64,000 nucleotides of DNA from Gammaproteobacteria bacterium. GTDB taxonomy: Bacteria; Pseudomonadota; Gammaproteobacteria; Steroidobacterales; Foliamicaceae. Position numbers and translations under genes: made by a program. The stretch covers positions 1 through 64,000 of the forward strand of contig JAPOTY010000016.1 of NCBI GenBank assembly GCA_026708965.1, written 5' to 3'. The notes under the pieces were generated by a model. That model was not told the DNA's origin. It did not search any database and worked only from the letters and a program-made list of their open reading frames with translations. Positions 28,258 to 39,215 of the stretch are shown one piece after another. Numbering within the stretch: position 1 is the stretch's first letter; each line of letters begins with the position of its first letter.

Positions 28258-29799
28258 ATGACTCTGAAAGCGAATGAAATCAGCGATCTGATCCGCCAGC
28301 GCATCGAGAATTTCGATGCCGCCGCGGAGCAGGTTGAGGTGGGCACGGTGGTGTCCGTCACCGACGGCATCTGCCGCATTCACGGCTTGGCCGGGGCTCA
28401 ATACGGCGAAATGCTGGAGTTTCCGCGCGACACGTACGGCCTTGCGCTGAACTTGGAGCAGGATTCGGTGGGCGCGGTGATCCTGAGCGACTACCGCCAT
28501 ATCACCGAAGGCGATGTGGTGAAGGCCACCGGGCGCATTCTGGAAGTGCCGGTGGGCGAGGCGCTGCTGGGCCGCGTTGTGGATGCCTTGGGCAACCCGG
28601 TGGACGGCAAGGGGCCGGTTGAAACGAGCGAGTTTTCGCCCATCGAGAAGGTGGCCCCCGGCGTGATTACCCGCCAGTCGGTCGGAGAGCCGGTCCAGAC
28701 CGGCCTGAAATCGGTCGATGCGATGATTCCCATCGGCCGCGGCCAGCGCGAATTGATTATCGGCGACCGGCAAACCGGCAAGACCGCGGTGGCCGTGGAT
28801 GCCATCATCAATCAGCGCGGCACCGGGATCAAGTGCATCTACGTGGCCATCGGCCAGAAGAACTCCTCGGTGGCCAACGTGGTGCGCAAGCTCGAGGAAT
28901 TCGGCGCCATGGAGCACACCATCGTGGTTTCGGCGCCGGCCGCCGATACCGCCGCTATGCAATACATCGCGCCCTACGCGGGCTGTGCCATGGGCGAGTA
29001 CTTCCGCGACCGGGGCGAGGACGCGCTGGTGGTGTACGACGACCTCACCAAGCAGGCTTGGGCCTACCGCCAAGTATCGCTGCTGCTGCGCCGCCCGCCC
29101 GGTCGCGAGGCCTATCCGGGCGATGTGTTCTATTTGCATTCGCGCCTGCTGGAACGGGCGGCGCGGGTCAACGCGGAATATGTGGAGGAGATGACCGGCG
29201 GCAAAGTGAAGGGCCGCACGGGATCGCTAACGGCGCTGCCCATTATCGAGACGCAGGCCGGCGACGTTTCGGCCTTCGTTCCCACCAACGTGATTTCCAT
29301 TACCGACGGCCAGATCTACCTGGTCACCGACCTGTTCAACGCCGGCATCCGCCCGGCCATCGATCCCGGCATATCGGTGTCGCGGGTGGGCGGCGCTGCC
29401 CAAACCACGATCATCAAGAAGCTGGGCGGCGGCATTCGCTTGGCGCTGGCGCAGTACCGCGATCTGGCGGCCTTCGCCCAGTTCGCCTCGGACCTTGATG
29501 CCGCCACGCGCCGGCAACTGGAGCGCGGACAGCGCGTCACCGAGATGATGAAGCAGAACCAGTACGAGCCGCTCACCGTGGCCGAAACCGCGGTTTCGCT
29601 CTATGCGGTGCAGGAGGGCTACATGGACGACATGGAGGTGGAGAAGCTGCTGGCCTTCGAGCGGGCGCTGCACGCGCATGCCCGCGATCATCACTCGGCG
29701 CTGCTCGACCGCATCAACGAAACCGGCGACTACAACGACGAGATCGCCGCCGGCCTCAAGGCCCTGGTCGAAGAGTTTAAGAGCAGCGGCGCCTACTAA
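28258..29799 (+). CDS. atpA: F0F1 ATP synthase subunit alpha
   Basis: The non-catalytic nucleotide-binding subunit has 513 residues, with Walker [10 protein letters not shown] near 169-177 and the [17 protein letters not shown] signature near 365. Start 28258 gives the usual [17 protein letters not shown]-terminus. Normally atpG follows within tens of bases, but here a 341-base gap filled with repeats and a long hairpin intervenes. Confidence 0.98.
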   Translation: MTLKANEISDLIRQRIENFDAAAEQVEVGTVVSVTDGICRIHGLAGAQYGEMLEFPRDTYGLALNLEQDSVGAVILSDYRHITEGDVVKATGRILEVPVGEALLGRVVDALGNPVDGKGPVETSEFSPIEKVAPGVITRQSVGEPVQTGLKSVDAMIPIGRGQRELIIGDRQTGKTAVAVDAIINQRGTGIKCIYVAIGQKNSSVANVVRKLEEFGAMEHTIVVSAPAADTAAMQYIAPYAGCAMGEYFRDRGEDALVVYDDLTKQAWAYRQVSLLLRRPPGREAYPGDVFYLHSRLLERAARVNAEYVEEMTGGKVKGRTGSLTALPIIETQAGDVSAFVPTNVISITDGQIYLVTDLFNAGIRPAIDPGISVSRVGGAAQTTIIKKLGGGIRLALAQYRDLAAFAQFASDLDAATRRQLERGQRVTEMMKQNQYEPLTVAETAVSLYAVQEGYMDDMEVEKLLAFERALHAHARDHHSALLDRINETGDYNDEIAAGLKALVEEFKSSGAY

Positions 29800-29840
29800 T
29801 GCCCGCTTCATCAAACACTTTCGCCTCTCGCCATCCCCGG

Positions 29841-29930
29841 CGCATGACCCTTCCGCTCGCTTTAGCCTTTCGCCAATCCCGGCGCATGACCCTTCCGCTC
29901 GCTTTAGTTTTTCGCCGGGATTGGCGCATG
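29841..29930. repeat. 42-bp tandem repeat, two copies plus a truncated third
   Basis: Units start with CGCATGACCCTTCCGCTCGC at 29841 and 29883. A third, CGCATGGCCCTTCC at 29925, is shared with the left arm of the hairpin that begins at 29915. The unit also contains TTTCGCCAATCCCGG, which is complementary to part of the same arm, so the tandem array and the hairpin stem are built from the same local sequence. Confidence 0.85.
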
Positions 29931-30022
29931 GCCCTTCCGGGAGTATGTGGAGCCAGGATGGCGGAACCAAGCCCCATGGACGGGTTCATGCGTCTCCCGG
30001 AAGGGCCATGCGCCAATCCCGG
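29915..30022. repeat. Long perfect hairpin, copy B, between atpA and atpG (29-bp arms, 50-base loop)
   Basis: Arms 29915-29943 and 29994-30022 are exact complements. The loop 29944-29993 (TATGTGGAGCCAGGATGG at its left end, GGACGGGTTCATGCGT at its right) is identical to that of copy C at 31067-31116. Only the inner ten stem pairs, CTTCCGGGAG, are shared with copy C; the outer 19 differ. It would form a very stable structure in the atp mRNA. Confidence 0.93.
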
Positions 30023-30112
30023 TGCGCCAGCCTGCCGGAATCAAGCCCCATGGACGGGTTCATGCGTCTCCCGGAAGAGCCATGCGCCGCTCCTGGCGCG
30101 CCAGCCTGCCGG
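29969..30112. repeat. 74-bp direct repeat of hairpin loop plus right arm
   Basis: Unit 29969-30042 recurs at 30043-30112 with a few changes (GGGCC to GAGCC, CAATCCCGG to CGCTCCTGG). It runs from AAGCCCCATGGACGGG to GCGCCAGCCTGCCGG. This parallels the 113-bp duplication beside hairpin copy A, in which loop plus right arm were also duplicated toward the right. Confidence 0.85.
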
Positions 30113-30140
30113 CAGCTGATCCGAAGCAGGAACCAAGGCA

Positions 30141-31001
30141 ATGCCCGGCGCGAAGGAAATCCGCAGCAAGATCGGCAGCGTGAAGAACACGCAGAAGATC
30201 ACGCGCGCCATGGAAATGGTCGCCGCCAGCAAAATACGCCGCACCCAGCAGCGGATGAACGCCGCCCGGCCCTATGCGGACGGCATCAGCAAAATCGCCA
30301 GCCACCTCTACCATGCAAGGCCGGACTACACGCCGCCGTATCTGGCCGAGCGCGAGGAAAAATCGGCTGGCTATATCCTGATTTCCACCGACCGGGGCCT
30401 GTGCGGAGGCCTGAACGTTAATCTATTCCGCCATTTTCTGGGCGAACTCAAGCGCCAGGCGGATGCCGGCGTGCCCACCCAAGTGGTGTTGATCGGCGCC
30501 AAAGCAGTGCAGTTTTTCCGCAATCTGGACATCAAGATCACAGGAGTCGCAACCCACCTGGGGGAAACGCCCCATGTGGTGGATCTGGTCAGCGCCGTGC
30601 GCGTGCTGCTCAAGGCGTACCGCGAAGAACAAGTCGATCGGGTGTACTTGGCGCGCAACCTATTCGTCAACACCATGAGCCAGCAACCGGTCATCCAGCA
30701 ATTGCTGCCGGTGGCGCTGGAAAAGGACGACCAGCTGGCCGCGCACTGGGACTATATCTACGAGCCTTCGGCCGGGGAACTGCTCGACGGCGTGCTGGAG
30801 CGCTATATCGAAACGCAGGTGTTCCGCGCCGCGATGGAGAATGTGGCCTGCGAGATGGCGGCCAAGATGGTGGCGATGAAATCGGCCACCGATAATGCCG
30901 GCAAGCTGATCGACTCGCTTCAATTGCAGTACAACAAGGCCCGCCAAGCGGCGATCACCGCCGAGATCGCGGAAATCATCGCCGGCGCAGAGGCCGTATG
31001 A
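30141..31001 (+). CDS. atpG: F0F1 ATP synthase subunit gamma
   Basis: The central shaft subunit has 286 residues. The N-terminal MPGAKEIRSKIGSVKNTQKI helix and C-terminal LQLQYNKARQAAITAEIAEI helix form the coiled-coil rotor, with the STDRGLCGGLN block between. It is intact and normal in length, but unlike its neighbours it is isolated on each side by a palindromic repeat (341 and 202 bases). Its ribosome site is weaker than that of atpD. Confidence 0.97.
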   Translation: MPGAKEIRSKIGSVKNTQKITRAMEMVAASKIRRTQQRMNAARPYADGISKIASHLYHARPDYTPPYLAEREEKSAGYILISTDRGLCGGLNVNLFRHFLGELKRQADAGVPTQVVLIGAKAVQFFRNLDIKITGVATHLGETPHVVDLVSAVRVLLKAYREEQVDRVYLARNLFVNTMSQQPVIQQLLPVALEKDDQLAAHWDYIYEPSAGELLDGVLERYIETQVFRAAMENVACEMAAKMVAMKSATDNAGKLIDSLQLQYNKARQAAITAEIAEIIAGAEAV

Positions 31002-31035
31002 CCCCCGCCTTTTGCATGAAGAAACCATCGCTTTT

Positions 31036-31147
31036 CGCGGGTTGTCCTGCCGCCCCCTTCCGGGAGTATGTGGAGCCAGGATGGCGGAACCAAGCCCCAT
31101 GGACGGGTTCATGCGTCTCCCGGAAGGGGGCGGCAGGACAACCCGCG
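31036..31147. repeat. Long perfect hairpin, copy C, between atpG and atpD (31-bp arms, 50-base loop)
   Basis: Arms 31036-31066 and 31117-31147 are exact complements, beginning CGCGGGTTGTCCTGCCGCCC on the left. The 50-base loop is identical to copy B. The outer 21 stem pairs share nothing with copies A or B. No U-run follows, so it should not terminate transcription, but it could protect or expose mRNA ends. Confidence 0.93.
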
Positions 31148-31182
31148 CGCCAGCCTAATAGCTTGAAGGCTTGGCCCAATGA

Positions 31183-32592
<1,410 letters not shown>

Positions 32593-32594
32593 TT

Positions 32595-33011
32595 ATGGCC
32601 TCCATCCATGTGGACATTGTGAGCGCCGAGGGCGCGATCTTCTCCGGCGAGGCGGATTTCGTGGTCGCGCCCGCCTCGCAGGGCGATGTGGGAATCGCGC
32701 CCCGGCACGCGCCGCTGCTTACCGAACTGCGCCCCGGGCCGGTGCGGGTGCAACGCGAAGGCGGGGACGAGCAGCTTTTCTATGTGACCGGAGGGCTACT
32801 GGAGATTCAGCCGAGCGCCGTTACGGTGCTGGCCGACGCGGCGCTCAGGCCGGACCAGCTCGACGTGGATGCCGCCGACGAGGCGCGCAAAAAGGCGGAG
32901 GAGGCGCTGGCCGGCGCCACCGAAAAATCCGATATCGAGAAGGCCCAGCGCGATCTCGCCGAGGCCTCGGCGCGCCATCGGGCGCTGAAGAGGCTGCGCG
33001 GAACCGACTAG
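32595..33011 (+). CDS. atpC: F0F1 ATP synthase subunit epsilon
   Basis: The 138-residue protein has an N-terminal beta-sandwich (MASIHVDIVSAEGAIFSGEA, then GDVGIAPRHAPLLTEL) and a C-terminal helical hairpin that can inhibit hydrolysis. It starts two bases after the atpD stop and is the last operon gene. It is followed by the AT-rich gap with DnaA-box-like sites. Confidence 0.97.
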   Translation: MASIHVDIVSAEGAIFSGEADFVVAPASQGDVGIAPRHAPLLTELRPGPVRVQREGGDEQLFYVTGGLLEIQPSAVTVLADAALRPDQLDVDAADEARKKAEEALAGATEKSDIEKAQRDLAEASARHRALKRLRGTD

Positions 33012-33059
33012 GCGGGCGCAGCCTTCGCGGTTGCGGTATGCACAGCGCGGTCCGCGCTT

Positions 33060-33250
33060 TTCCTGCTCACAGGGAGTTACAGGGAAAAATTCAGGACAAG
33101 CCTGATAAATAAACTATAAATAATTGATATAAAAAGGATTTTATTTTTGGGTGGATTTTTCACCAAAGCTAAGGAAATGTGACAACCGTGCGCTTTTCAG
33201 CGCTGCTGCGCTTATTTCCCCACAGGTTTTTCCACAGAAAATGTGGATAC
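33060..33250. other. AT-rich region with DnaA-box-like and IHF-like sites, candidate replication origin
   Basis: An AT-rich block (33087-33148) stands out in a GC-rich sequence. It contains TAAATAATTGATA at 33117-33129, whose complement fits the IHF consensus exactly (WATCAANNNNTTR). Within 35 bases follow TTTTCCACA (33228-33236), TGTGGATAC (33242-33250, reverse orientation) and a weaker TTCCCCACA (33216-33224), each close to the DnaA box TTATCCACA. Position next to atp genes suits a gammaproteobacterial origin. Against it, dnaA, mnmG and rsmG are not adjacent, and the atp operon reads toward it. No gene fits in 33012-33377. Confidence 0.4.
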
Positions 33251-33377
33251 TCCCTATTGCGCGCATAGGCCCGCTGCGCCACAGGCACGGCTATGCCTTC
33301 AGCTCGCAGCTGAAGCCATTCCACGCCCCTTGGCGCAATATGCGGGCTAGAATCTGCCTTCGTTTGGTTGCCGGGTT

Positions 33378-34817
33378 GTGAGCATCTTTCCCGACTACGA
33401 GAAGTATGATGCCGTTGGCTTGGCGGAGCTGGTCAAGTCGCGCCGGATTACGGCGGCGGAACTGCTTGAGGCGGCGGTGGAGCGATGCGAATCGCGCAAT
33501 CCGTCCATCAACGCGGTGGTGCGTGCTTTCCACCACCGCGTATCTCTTACGCCGGCGCAAGACAGCGGATCCAGCCTCCTTGGCGGCGTGCCTTTCCTGC
33601 TGAAGGATGCCGGCGCGCACTGTGCGGGCGAGCCCACCGGATATGCCTGCCGGCTGTTCGATGGTTTCGTGGCCGAGCGCGACACGACCTTGGTGCGTCG
33701 CTACCGGGAAGCCGGACTGGTCATATTCGGCAAGACGAACACGCCGGAGCTGGCGTTGGCGGTCACGACCGAGCCGAAGGAAACGGGGCCAACATTGAAT
33801 CCTTGGAACCAGGGCTATTCGCCGGGCGGCTCCAGCGGCGGCGCGGCGGCGGCCGTGGCCGCCGGCATTGTTCCGGCCGCGCATGGCAGCGATGGCGGCG
33901 GCTCCATTCGCATCCCCGCATCCGCCTGCGGGCTGGTTGGCTTGAAACCGACTCGCGGACGCGCGCCTGCCGGTCCCGACAGGGCCGAAGGATGGGCTGG
34001 CATGGCGCAGCATCACGTTCTAACCCGCAGCGTGCGCGATTGCGCCGCCTTCCTCGACGCGGTGGAAGGCCCCGAACCCGGGGACCCCTATCATCCGCCC
34101 GCGCATCACGGCTCCTGGATGGATGCGCTTCAAGCGCCGCTGGGCGCTTTGCGCGTAGCGCTTATTGAGGACGCATTCAACGGCGTCGCCGTCGATCCCG
34201 ATGTGATCAATGTGGTGCGGGAAGCGGCCCGGCTGTGCGAGACGCTCGGGCACCGCGTGGAGGAAGCCCGTTGCCCGCTATCGCCTGAGCAACTCCACAA
34301 CTGCGCCACGCTGATACTGGGCGCCCATGTCAACGCCGACATCCAGGCGCGGTGCCGGCTGCTGGGCCGCGAGTTCCGCCGGGAGGACGTGTCGCATGTG
34401 ACTTGGCGGATGGCGCAGGCCGGGATCGAAGCCAGTGCGTCCGATTATGCTGCGGCGCTGAGCCATATCCATTACATTGGCCGTCGGATGGGCGAGTTCT
34501 CCAATCAATATGACGTGATACTCTCGCCAACCACGGCGGCACCGCCGCCGCTCCTTGGCGTCATCGACATGGATACCGAGAACCTGAAGGGCTATATGCA
34601 AGCCACCAGCCGCTACACGGCCTTCACGCAACTGTTTAACGTGACCGGCCAGCCCGCCCTATCGCTGCCGCTGGGCTTCTCCTCGCAAGGCCTGCCGGTT
34701 GGCGTGCAGCTGGCCGCCGCGCAAGGTGGCGAAGCCGTGCTGCTGCGGCTGGCGGCGCAATTGGAGCGCGCCCAACCTTGGCCCGGCTTGGCGCCGATGG
34801 CCGGAGGATCCGCCTGA
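33378..34817 (+). CDS. Amidase signature family enzyme
   Basis: This 479-residue amide hydrolase has the Ser-cisSer-Lys triad: lysine in PFLLKDAG, serines in the glycine-rich [16 protein letters not shown] and in [12 protein letters not shown]. Its relatives include GatA and various aryl-amidases, and the substrate is not predictable. With no gatB or gatC neighbours it is unlikely to act in tRNA amidation. The GTG start at 33378 gives the expected N-terminus. Its stop overlaps the glmU start in TGATG, so an unrelated hydrolase is coupled to glmU. Confidence 0.9.
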   Translation: MSIFPDYEKYDAVGLAELVKSRRITAAELLEAAVERCESRNPSINAVVRAFHHRVSLTPAQDSGSSLLGGVPFLLKDAGAHCAGEPTGYACRLFDGFVAERDTTLVRRYREAGLVIFGKTNTPELALAVTTEPKETGPTLNPWNQGYSPGGSSGGAAAAVAAGIVPAAHGSDGGGSIRIPASACGLVGLKPTRGRAPAGPDRAEGWAGMAQHHVLTRSVRDCAAFLDAVEGPEPGDPYHPPAHHGSWMDALQAPLGALRVALIEDAFNGVAVDPDVINVVREAARLCETLGHRVEEARCPLSPEQLHNCATLILGAHVNADIQARCRLLGREFRREDVSHVTWRMAQAGIEASASDYAAALSHIHYIGRRMGEFSNQYDVILSPTTAAPPPLLGVIDMDTENLKGYMQATSRYTAFTQLFNVTGQPALSLPLGFSSQGLPVGVQLAAAQGGEAVLLRLAAQLERAQPWPGLAPMAGGSA

Positions 34818-36166
34818 TGGCTCGTCCGCTGAACGTGGTGATTCTGGCCGCAGGCAAGGGCACCCGGATGCGTTCGGCGCTGCCAAAACCATTGCATCTG
34901 CTGGGCGGCAAGCCGCTGCTGGCGCATGTGCTCGACGGTGCCCGCCGCCTCAAGGCTCAGCGCATGGTGGTGGTTTGCGGGCACGGCGCCGATTCGCTTC
35001 GCGCCGCTTTCCCCGGCCTTGGCATCGAATGGGTGGTGCAGGCGGAGCAACTGGGTTCGGGACACGCAGTGATCCAAGCGCTCCCCAAGGTCGATCCCGG
35101 CTCGCGTGTGCTGGTTCTGTACGGCGACGTGCCCTTGGTCCGCCACGAAACGCTCACGCAGCTTGCCGGGGGCCGCGATGATCTGACGTTGCTCACTGCG
35201 GAAGTGGATGACCCCTTTGGCTACGGGCGCATTGCGAGGAACTCCGATGGCTTCGTGGCAGGCATCGTGGAGCATGCCGACGCCACGCCCGAGCAGCGCC
35301 GCATCCGCGAGATCAACGTGGGGCCCATGGCGGCGCCTGCAAAGTGGCTGGCTAATGCCTGCCGCTTGCTCAAGCCGACGGGCGTGAAACAGGAGGTCTA
35401 TATCACGCATACCGTCGATATTGCGCTCGGCGAGGGCCTTGCGGTTCGTGCGGTCCGCGCGCGGGATGCCGACGAAGCGCTGGGTGTGAACAGTCCGGCG
35501 CAACTGGCCGGCGCCTGGGGGGCGCTGCGCCGCCGCCGCGCCGAAGCGCTGATGGAGCAGGGAGTTCGCATTGCCGATCCGCACCGCCTTGAGATACGTG
35601 GCGAAGTCACCGTCGGCCGGGACGTATTTCTTGACGTGGGCGTGGTGCTGGAAGGAGAAATACGGCTCGGTGATGGCGCGAGCATCGGCCCTTACAGCGT
35701 GGTTTCGAACTCCAGCCTGGATGCCGACGCGCGCATCGAGGCGCACTGCGTGGTGGATGGCGCCGATATTGGGGCGGGTGCCCGCGTGGGGCCTTTTGCC
35801 CGCCTGCGGCCCGGCGCGCAGCTAGGCGCGGAATCCCGTGTCGGCAACTTCGTGGAAGTCAAGAACAGCGAGCTGGGCGAGGGCGCCAAGGCCTCGCACC
35901 TCAGCTATGTGGGCGATTCCCAAGTCGGCAGGAACGTCAATATCGGCGCCGGCGTGATCACCTGCAACTACGACGGCCGCGCAAAGCACCGCACCGTGAT
36001 CGGCGATGGCGCGTTCATCGGTTCGGGCGTGGAACTGGTGGCGCCGGTTGAAGTGGGCGCGGGCGCTGTCATCGGCGCGGGATCCACCATCACCAAGCCG
36101 GCGCCCGCCAAACAGCTGACCATAGCCCGTTCACGGCAAAAAACGCTGCCGCTGAAAAAACGCTGA
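34817..36166 (+). CDS. glmU: Bifunctional UDP-GlcNAc pyrophosphorylase / GlcN-1-P acetyltransferase GlmU
   Basis: The 449-residue enzyme makes UDP-GlcNAc for peptidoglycan and LPS. The N-terminal uridyltransferase begins with LAAGKGTRMRSALPKPLH; the C-terminal half is a left-handed beta-helix of hexapeptide repeats ending in VITCNYDG and the acetyltransferase histidine region. The atp-glmU order is as in E. coli, here with the amidase inserted between. The start at 34817 gives the family N-terminus. Confidence 0.97.
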   Translation: MARPLNVVILAAGKGTRMRSALPKPLHLLGGKPLLAHVLDGARRLKAQRMVVVCGHGADSLRAAFPGLGIEWVVQAEQLGSGHAVIQALPKVDPGSRVLVLYGDVPLVRHETLTQLAGGRDDLTLLTAEVDDPFGYGRIARNSDGFVAGIVEHADATPEQRRIREINVGPMAAPAKWLANACRLLKPTGVKQEVYITHTVDIALGEGLAVRAVRARDADEALGVNSPAQLAGAWGALRRRRAEALMEQGVRIADPHRLEIRGEVTVGRDVFLDVGVVLEGEIRLGDGASIGPYSVVSNSSLDADARIEAHCVVDGADIGAGARVGPFARLRPGAQLGAESRVGNFVEVKNSELGEGAKASHLSYVGDSQVGRNVNIGAGVITCNYDGRAKHRTVIGDGAFIGSGVELVAPVEVGAGAVIGAGSTITKPAPAKQLTIARSRQKTLPLKKR

Positions 36167-36209
36167 CGCCATCTTGCCAAATCCGTTGCCGCGGACTGAT
36201 TCTTAGGCG

Positions 36210-36974
36210 TCAGGCAAAACGGGCGAGGACGGGAGCGTGATCGGAGGGGCGTTCGAGTTTGCGCGGCGCAGTATCGATTTGAGAGGCGCGGCACTCCGCA
36301 GCCAACTCGGCTGACAGCAGGATCAGGTCGATCCGCAAGCCGCGGTTGCGGCGGAAGCCAGCGGCGCGGTAGTCCCACCAACTGAACTTGCCCGCCGGTT
36401 GCCTGAACAGCCGGAAACTGTCGCGCAGCCCCAATGCCTCAAGTGCCTGCAACTGGGCCCGCTCAGGTTCGCTGCAAAGGATTTTGTCGCGCCATTCGTC
36501 GGGATCATGCACATCGCGGTCGTCGGGCGCGATATTGAAGTCGCCCATCACCGCCAGTCGCGGCCAGCGCTGCGCTTCGCCGCGCAGCCACTCGGCCAGC
36601 GCCGCAAGCCAGCGCAGTTTGTAATGATAGTGGTCGTGGCCCACTTCCTTGCCGTTGGGCACGTAGAGGTTGATCACGCGCGTGTCGCCCACCGTCGCTG
36701 CAATGGCCCGCGCCTGAGGGTCGTCCAGCCCGGGAATGCCGCGCAAAGCATCGGAAACCGGGCGCCGGGTCAGCAAGGCCACGCCGTTGTAGCTGGATTG
36801 CCCATGCGCCAGACAGAAGTAGCCCCGTTCCTGAAAATCCTGCGCCGGGAAATCCTCGTCCCGGCACTTCAGTTCCTGTAGCCCCAGAACGTCGGGCGCT
36901 TGAGTTTCGAGCCAGTCCGCCACCTGGTCCTTGCGAACCCGGATGGAATTGACATTCCAGCTGGCGATAATCAT
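36210..36974 (-). CDS. xthA: Exodeoxyribonuclease III
   Basis: This 254-residue AP endonuclease/3' exonuclease belongs to the endonuclease-exonuclease-phosphatase fold. Motifs: SWNVNSIRVR with the metal-binding Asn, LQELKCRDEDFP with the catalytic Glu, NLYVPNGKEVGHDHYHYKL, GDFNIAPDDRDVHDP, and the C-terminal PSDHAP histidine. The start at 36974 is the family start. It lies downstream of the FAH-family gene with a 13-base gap on the same strand. Confidence 0.95.
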   Translation of the reverse strand: MIIASWNVNSIRVRKDQVADWLETQAPDVLGLQELKCRDEDFPAQDFQERGYFCLAHGQSSYNGVALLTRRPVSDALRGIPGLDDPQARAIAATVGDTRVINLYVPNGKEVGHDHYHYKLRWLAALAEWLRGEAQRWPRLAVMGDFNIAPDDRDVHDPDEWRDKILCSEPERAQLQALEALGLRDSFRLFRQPAGKFSWWDYRAAGFRRNRGLRIDLILLSAELAAECRASQIDTAPRKLERPSDHAPVLARFA

Positions 36975-36987
36975 GGCTGCTGAGGAA

Positions 36988-37680
36988 TCAGGAGCGCGGC
37001 CGGCCAACCTTGATATGCACGTCGCCCACCCGTTCCACGCCGGCGGTGACGTGGTCGCCCGGCTTGACCGGACCCACGCCGGCCGGCGTTCCGGTAAAGA
37101 TGACATCGCCCGGCTTCAGCTCGAAAAAAAGGGAAATTTGCGCGATCAGTTCGGCGGGCTTGCGAATCATGTCTTCGAGGTCCGCTTCCTGTCTGACCTC
37201 GCCATTCACCGCCAGCCAGATGCGTCCCTTGGCCGGGTGCCCGGTGCCGGACGCTCTTCGCAATGTGCTGACCGGCGCGGAATAGTCGAAGCTCTTGCTG
37301 GTTTCCCAAGGCTCGCCCCCTTTCCGTGCTTTTTCCTGCAGATCGCGGCGCGTCAGGTCGATGCCTACGCCGTAGCCGTACACATGGCCCAGCGCCTCCT
37401 CCGCCGGTATGTTCAGACCGCCGCCTTGCAGGGCCACCACCAGTTCCACCTCGTGATGCAGATTCCTTGTTTGGGCGGGGAAGGGAATCTCGCCGCCGTC
37501 CGGCAGCAGCGCGTCCGCCGGCTTCATGAAAACCGGAGGCTGCGGAACCCGCTTGCGATCCATTTCCTTGATATGGTCCAGGTAATTCCAGCCCACGCAA
37601 AATACGCGGCGCGCGGGAAAGCGCCGTTCGATTCCCCGAACCGCGAGGCTGGGCCGATAATAGTCAAACAATTCCGTCAT
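36988..37680 (-). CDS. Fumarylacetoacetate hydrolase family protein
   Basis: The 230-residue protein has the FAH catalytic domain: FCVGWNYLDHIKEM, the metal-binding HHEVELVV, and FTGTPAGVGPVKPGD near the end. Family members act as acylpyruvate hydrolases, oxaloacetate decarboxylases or hydratases in aromatic breakdown. The short single-domain form fits a YcgM/FAHD1-type acylpyruvase. No aromatic catabolic genes are close, so a housekeeping acylpyruvase role is more likely. Confidence 0.9.
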   Translation of the reverse strand: MTELFDYYRPSLAVRGIERRFPARRVFCVGWNYLDHIKEMDRKRVPQPPVFMKPADALLPDGGEIPFPAQTRNLHHEVELVVALQGGGLNIPAEEALGHVYGYGVGIDLTRRDLQEKARKGGEPWETSKSFDYSAPVSTLRRASGTGHPAKGRIWLAVNGEVRQEADLEDMIRKPAELIAQISLFFELKPGDVIFTGTPAGVGPVKPGDHVTAGVERVGDVHIKVGRPRS

Positions 37681-37839
37681 TCGAGAAGCGCCCCTTGTTT
37701 GCTATTGACGCATGTTTGCGTCCGGCGCCACGAATCCGAACTTTGGCCAATTTTGCATTCGCGGTCAAGCGGGCGCGTTGCGCAATGAGGCCGATTCGCG
37801 CAGATGAATGCGCGGGCGCAAGGCGTTATCCTCTCAAGG

Positions 37840-39183
37840 ATGCGAAAGTTTGACCTTCTGGTGGCGGGCGGCGGCAGCGGCGGCTTGGCGGCGGCGCAGC
37901 GAGCAGCCGAGCACGGGGCGCGAGTGGCGCTTATCGAGTCCGGCCGTTTGGGAGGCACCTGCGTTAACCGCGGCTGCGTGCCGAAGAAAATCATGTGGCA
38001 CGCTGCGGAACTGGCGCGCCAACTTGCCGACTCGCGCGAGTACGGCTTTCGGCTTTCGATTGAAGGCCATGACTGGGCCGGACTGGTGGAGCGCCGGGAG
38101 CGCTATATCCGCCGCCTAAACGGGATATACGCCGAAAATCTCAAGCGCCGGGGCGTGGAATATGTTTCAGGACATGCGGCCTTTTCGGGCCCTCGCGCAC
38201 TCGCCGTTAACGGCGAGGAGTATGTGGCTCCGCGCGTTCTGGTCGTGACTGGCGGCGAGCCTGTTGTGCCGGAAATCCCCGGGGCCGACCTCGGCGGCAC
38301 CTCCGACGGCTTCTTCGAGCTGGATAGCCTCCCGCGCCGGGCGGCGGTTGTGGGCGCCGGTTACATCGCCGTGGAACTGGCCGGGATTCTGCGGGGACTG
38401 GGCTCGGAGGTGACGCTGCACCTGCGCCGCGCGTCGGTTCTGCGAAGCTTTGATGAGCTGCTCCAGAAAGCCTGCCTCGACGGACTGGCCGATGCCGGCG
38501 TGCGCATCGTGACGGACTTTGTGCCGGCGGCGGTCGATCAGGATCCGGATGGCCTGCGGCTGGCTGCTTCCTCGGGCGCGCGCACCGGGCCTTTCGATGC
38601 GCTCCTGTGGGCCGTTGGCAGGCGGCCTCTGGTGCGCGGCCTTGATCTTGGGGCGGCGGGCGTGTCCTGTGGCGCGCGCGGCGCTATCGAAGTGGACGAG
38701 TGGCAACAGACCACGGCGCCGGGCGTGTTCGCGCTGGGCGACGTGACCGGGAATCACGAACTCACGCCGGTGGCGATCGCGGCGGGACGACGCTGGGCCG
38801 ACCGGCAATTCGGCGCAATGGCCGAGCGCAAAATGGACTACAAAAATATACCTACCGTGATCTTCGCGCATCCGCCGCTGGGTTCGGTGGGCCTCAGCGA
38901 AGAGGAGGCGCGCGCCGCCCACGGCGATTCGGTCCGCTGCTACCGCAGCGAGTTCGTGCCGCTGTACTACGGGATCGCTTCGCATAAACCCAGAGCGCGC
39001 ATGAAGCTGGTTACAGTGGGCGAGGAGGAGCGCGTGGCGGGGTGCCATCTGGCGGGCCCCGGAGCGGATGAAATGCTTCAGGGCTTTGCGGTGGCGGTAA
39101 GGATGGGCGCCCGCAAGGCGGACCTCGACGACACCGTGGCCATTCACCCTACCGCTGCCGAGGAGCTCGTCACGATGCGCTAG
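37840..39183 (+). CDS. gor: Glutathione-disulfide reductase
   Basis: This 447-residue FAD/NADPH disulfide reductase shows the FAD loop GGGSGGLAAA near 10, redox pair GGTCVNRGCVPKK (Cys pair about 42-47), second nucleotide loop VVGAGYIAVELAG, and the active-site HPTAAEEL at the C-terminus. The VNRGCVPKK context is typical of glutathione reductase rather than lipoamide dehydrogenase. I place the start at 37840 (MRKFDLLVAGGG); ATG 37804 would add 12 residues. It is divergent from the FAH gene. Confidence 0.9.
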   Translation: MRKFDLLVAGGGSGGLAAAQRAAEHGARVALIESGRLGGTCVNRGCVPKKIMWHAAELARQLADSREYGFRLSIEGHDWAGLVERRERYIRRLNGIYAENLKRRGVEYVSGHAAFSGPRALAVNGEEYVAPRVLVVTGGEPVVPEIPGADLGGTSDGFFELDSLPRRAAVVGAGYIAVELAGILRGLGSEVTLHLRRASVLRSFDELLQKACLDGLADAGVRIVTDFVPAAVDQDPDGLRLAASSGARTGPFDALLWAVGRRPLVRGLDLGAAGVSCGARGAIEVDEWQQTTAPGVFALGDVTGNHELTPVAIAAGRRWADRQFGAMAERKMDYKNIPTVIFAHPPLGSVGLSEEEARAAHGDSVRCYRSEFVPLYYGIASHKPRARMKLVTVGEEERVAGCHLAGPGADEMLQGFAVAVRMGARKADLDDTVAIHPTAAEELVTMR

Positions 39184-39215
39184 CAGTCCTCGCGGCTGTT
39201 ACGCCCTCCGCTTCG

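Noticed and set aside
29841-30112. Possible CRISPR array between atpA and atpG
   Set aside because: The tandem units have no regular repeat-spacer alternation; units of 42 and 74 bp directly abut, and no cas genes are present.
37707-37722. Small palindrome GACGCA-TGTT-TGCGTC between the FAH and gor genes
   Set aside because: A six-bp stem in GC-rich DNA is expected by chance and has no supporting context.
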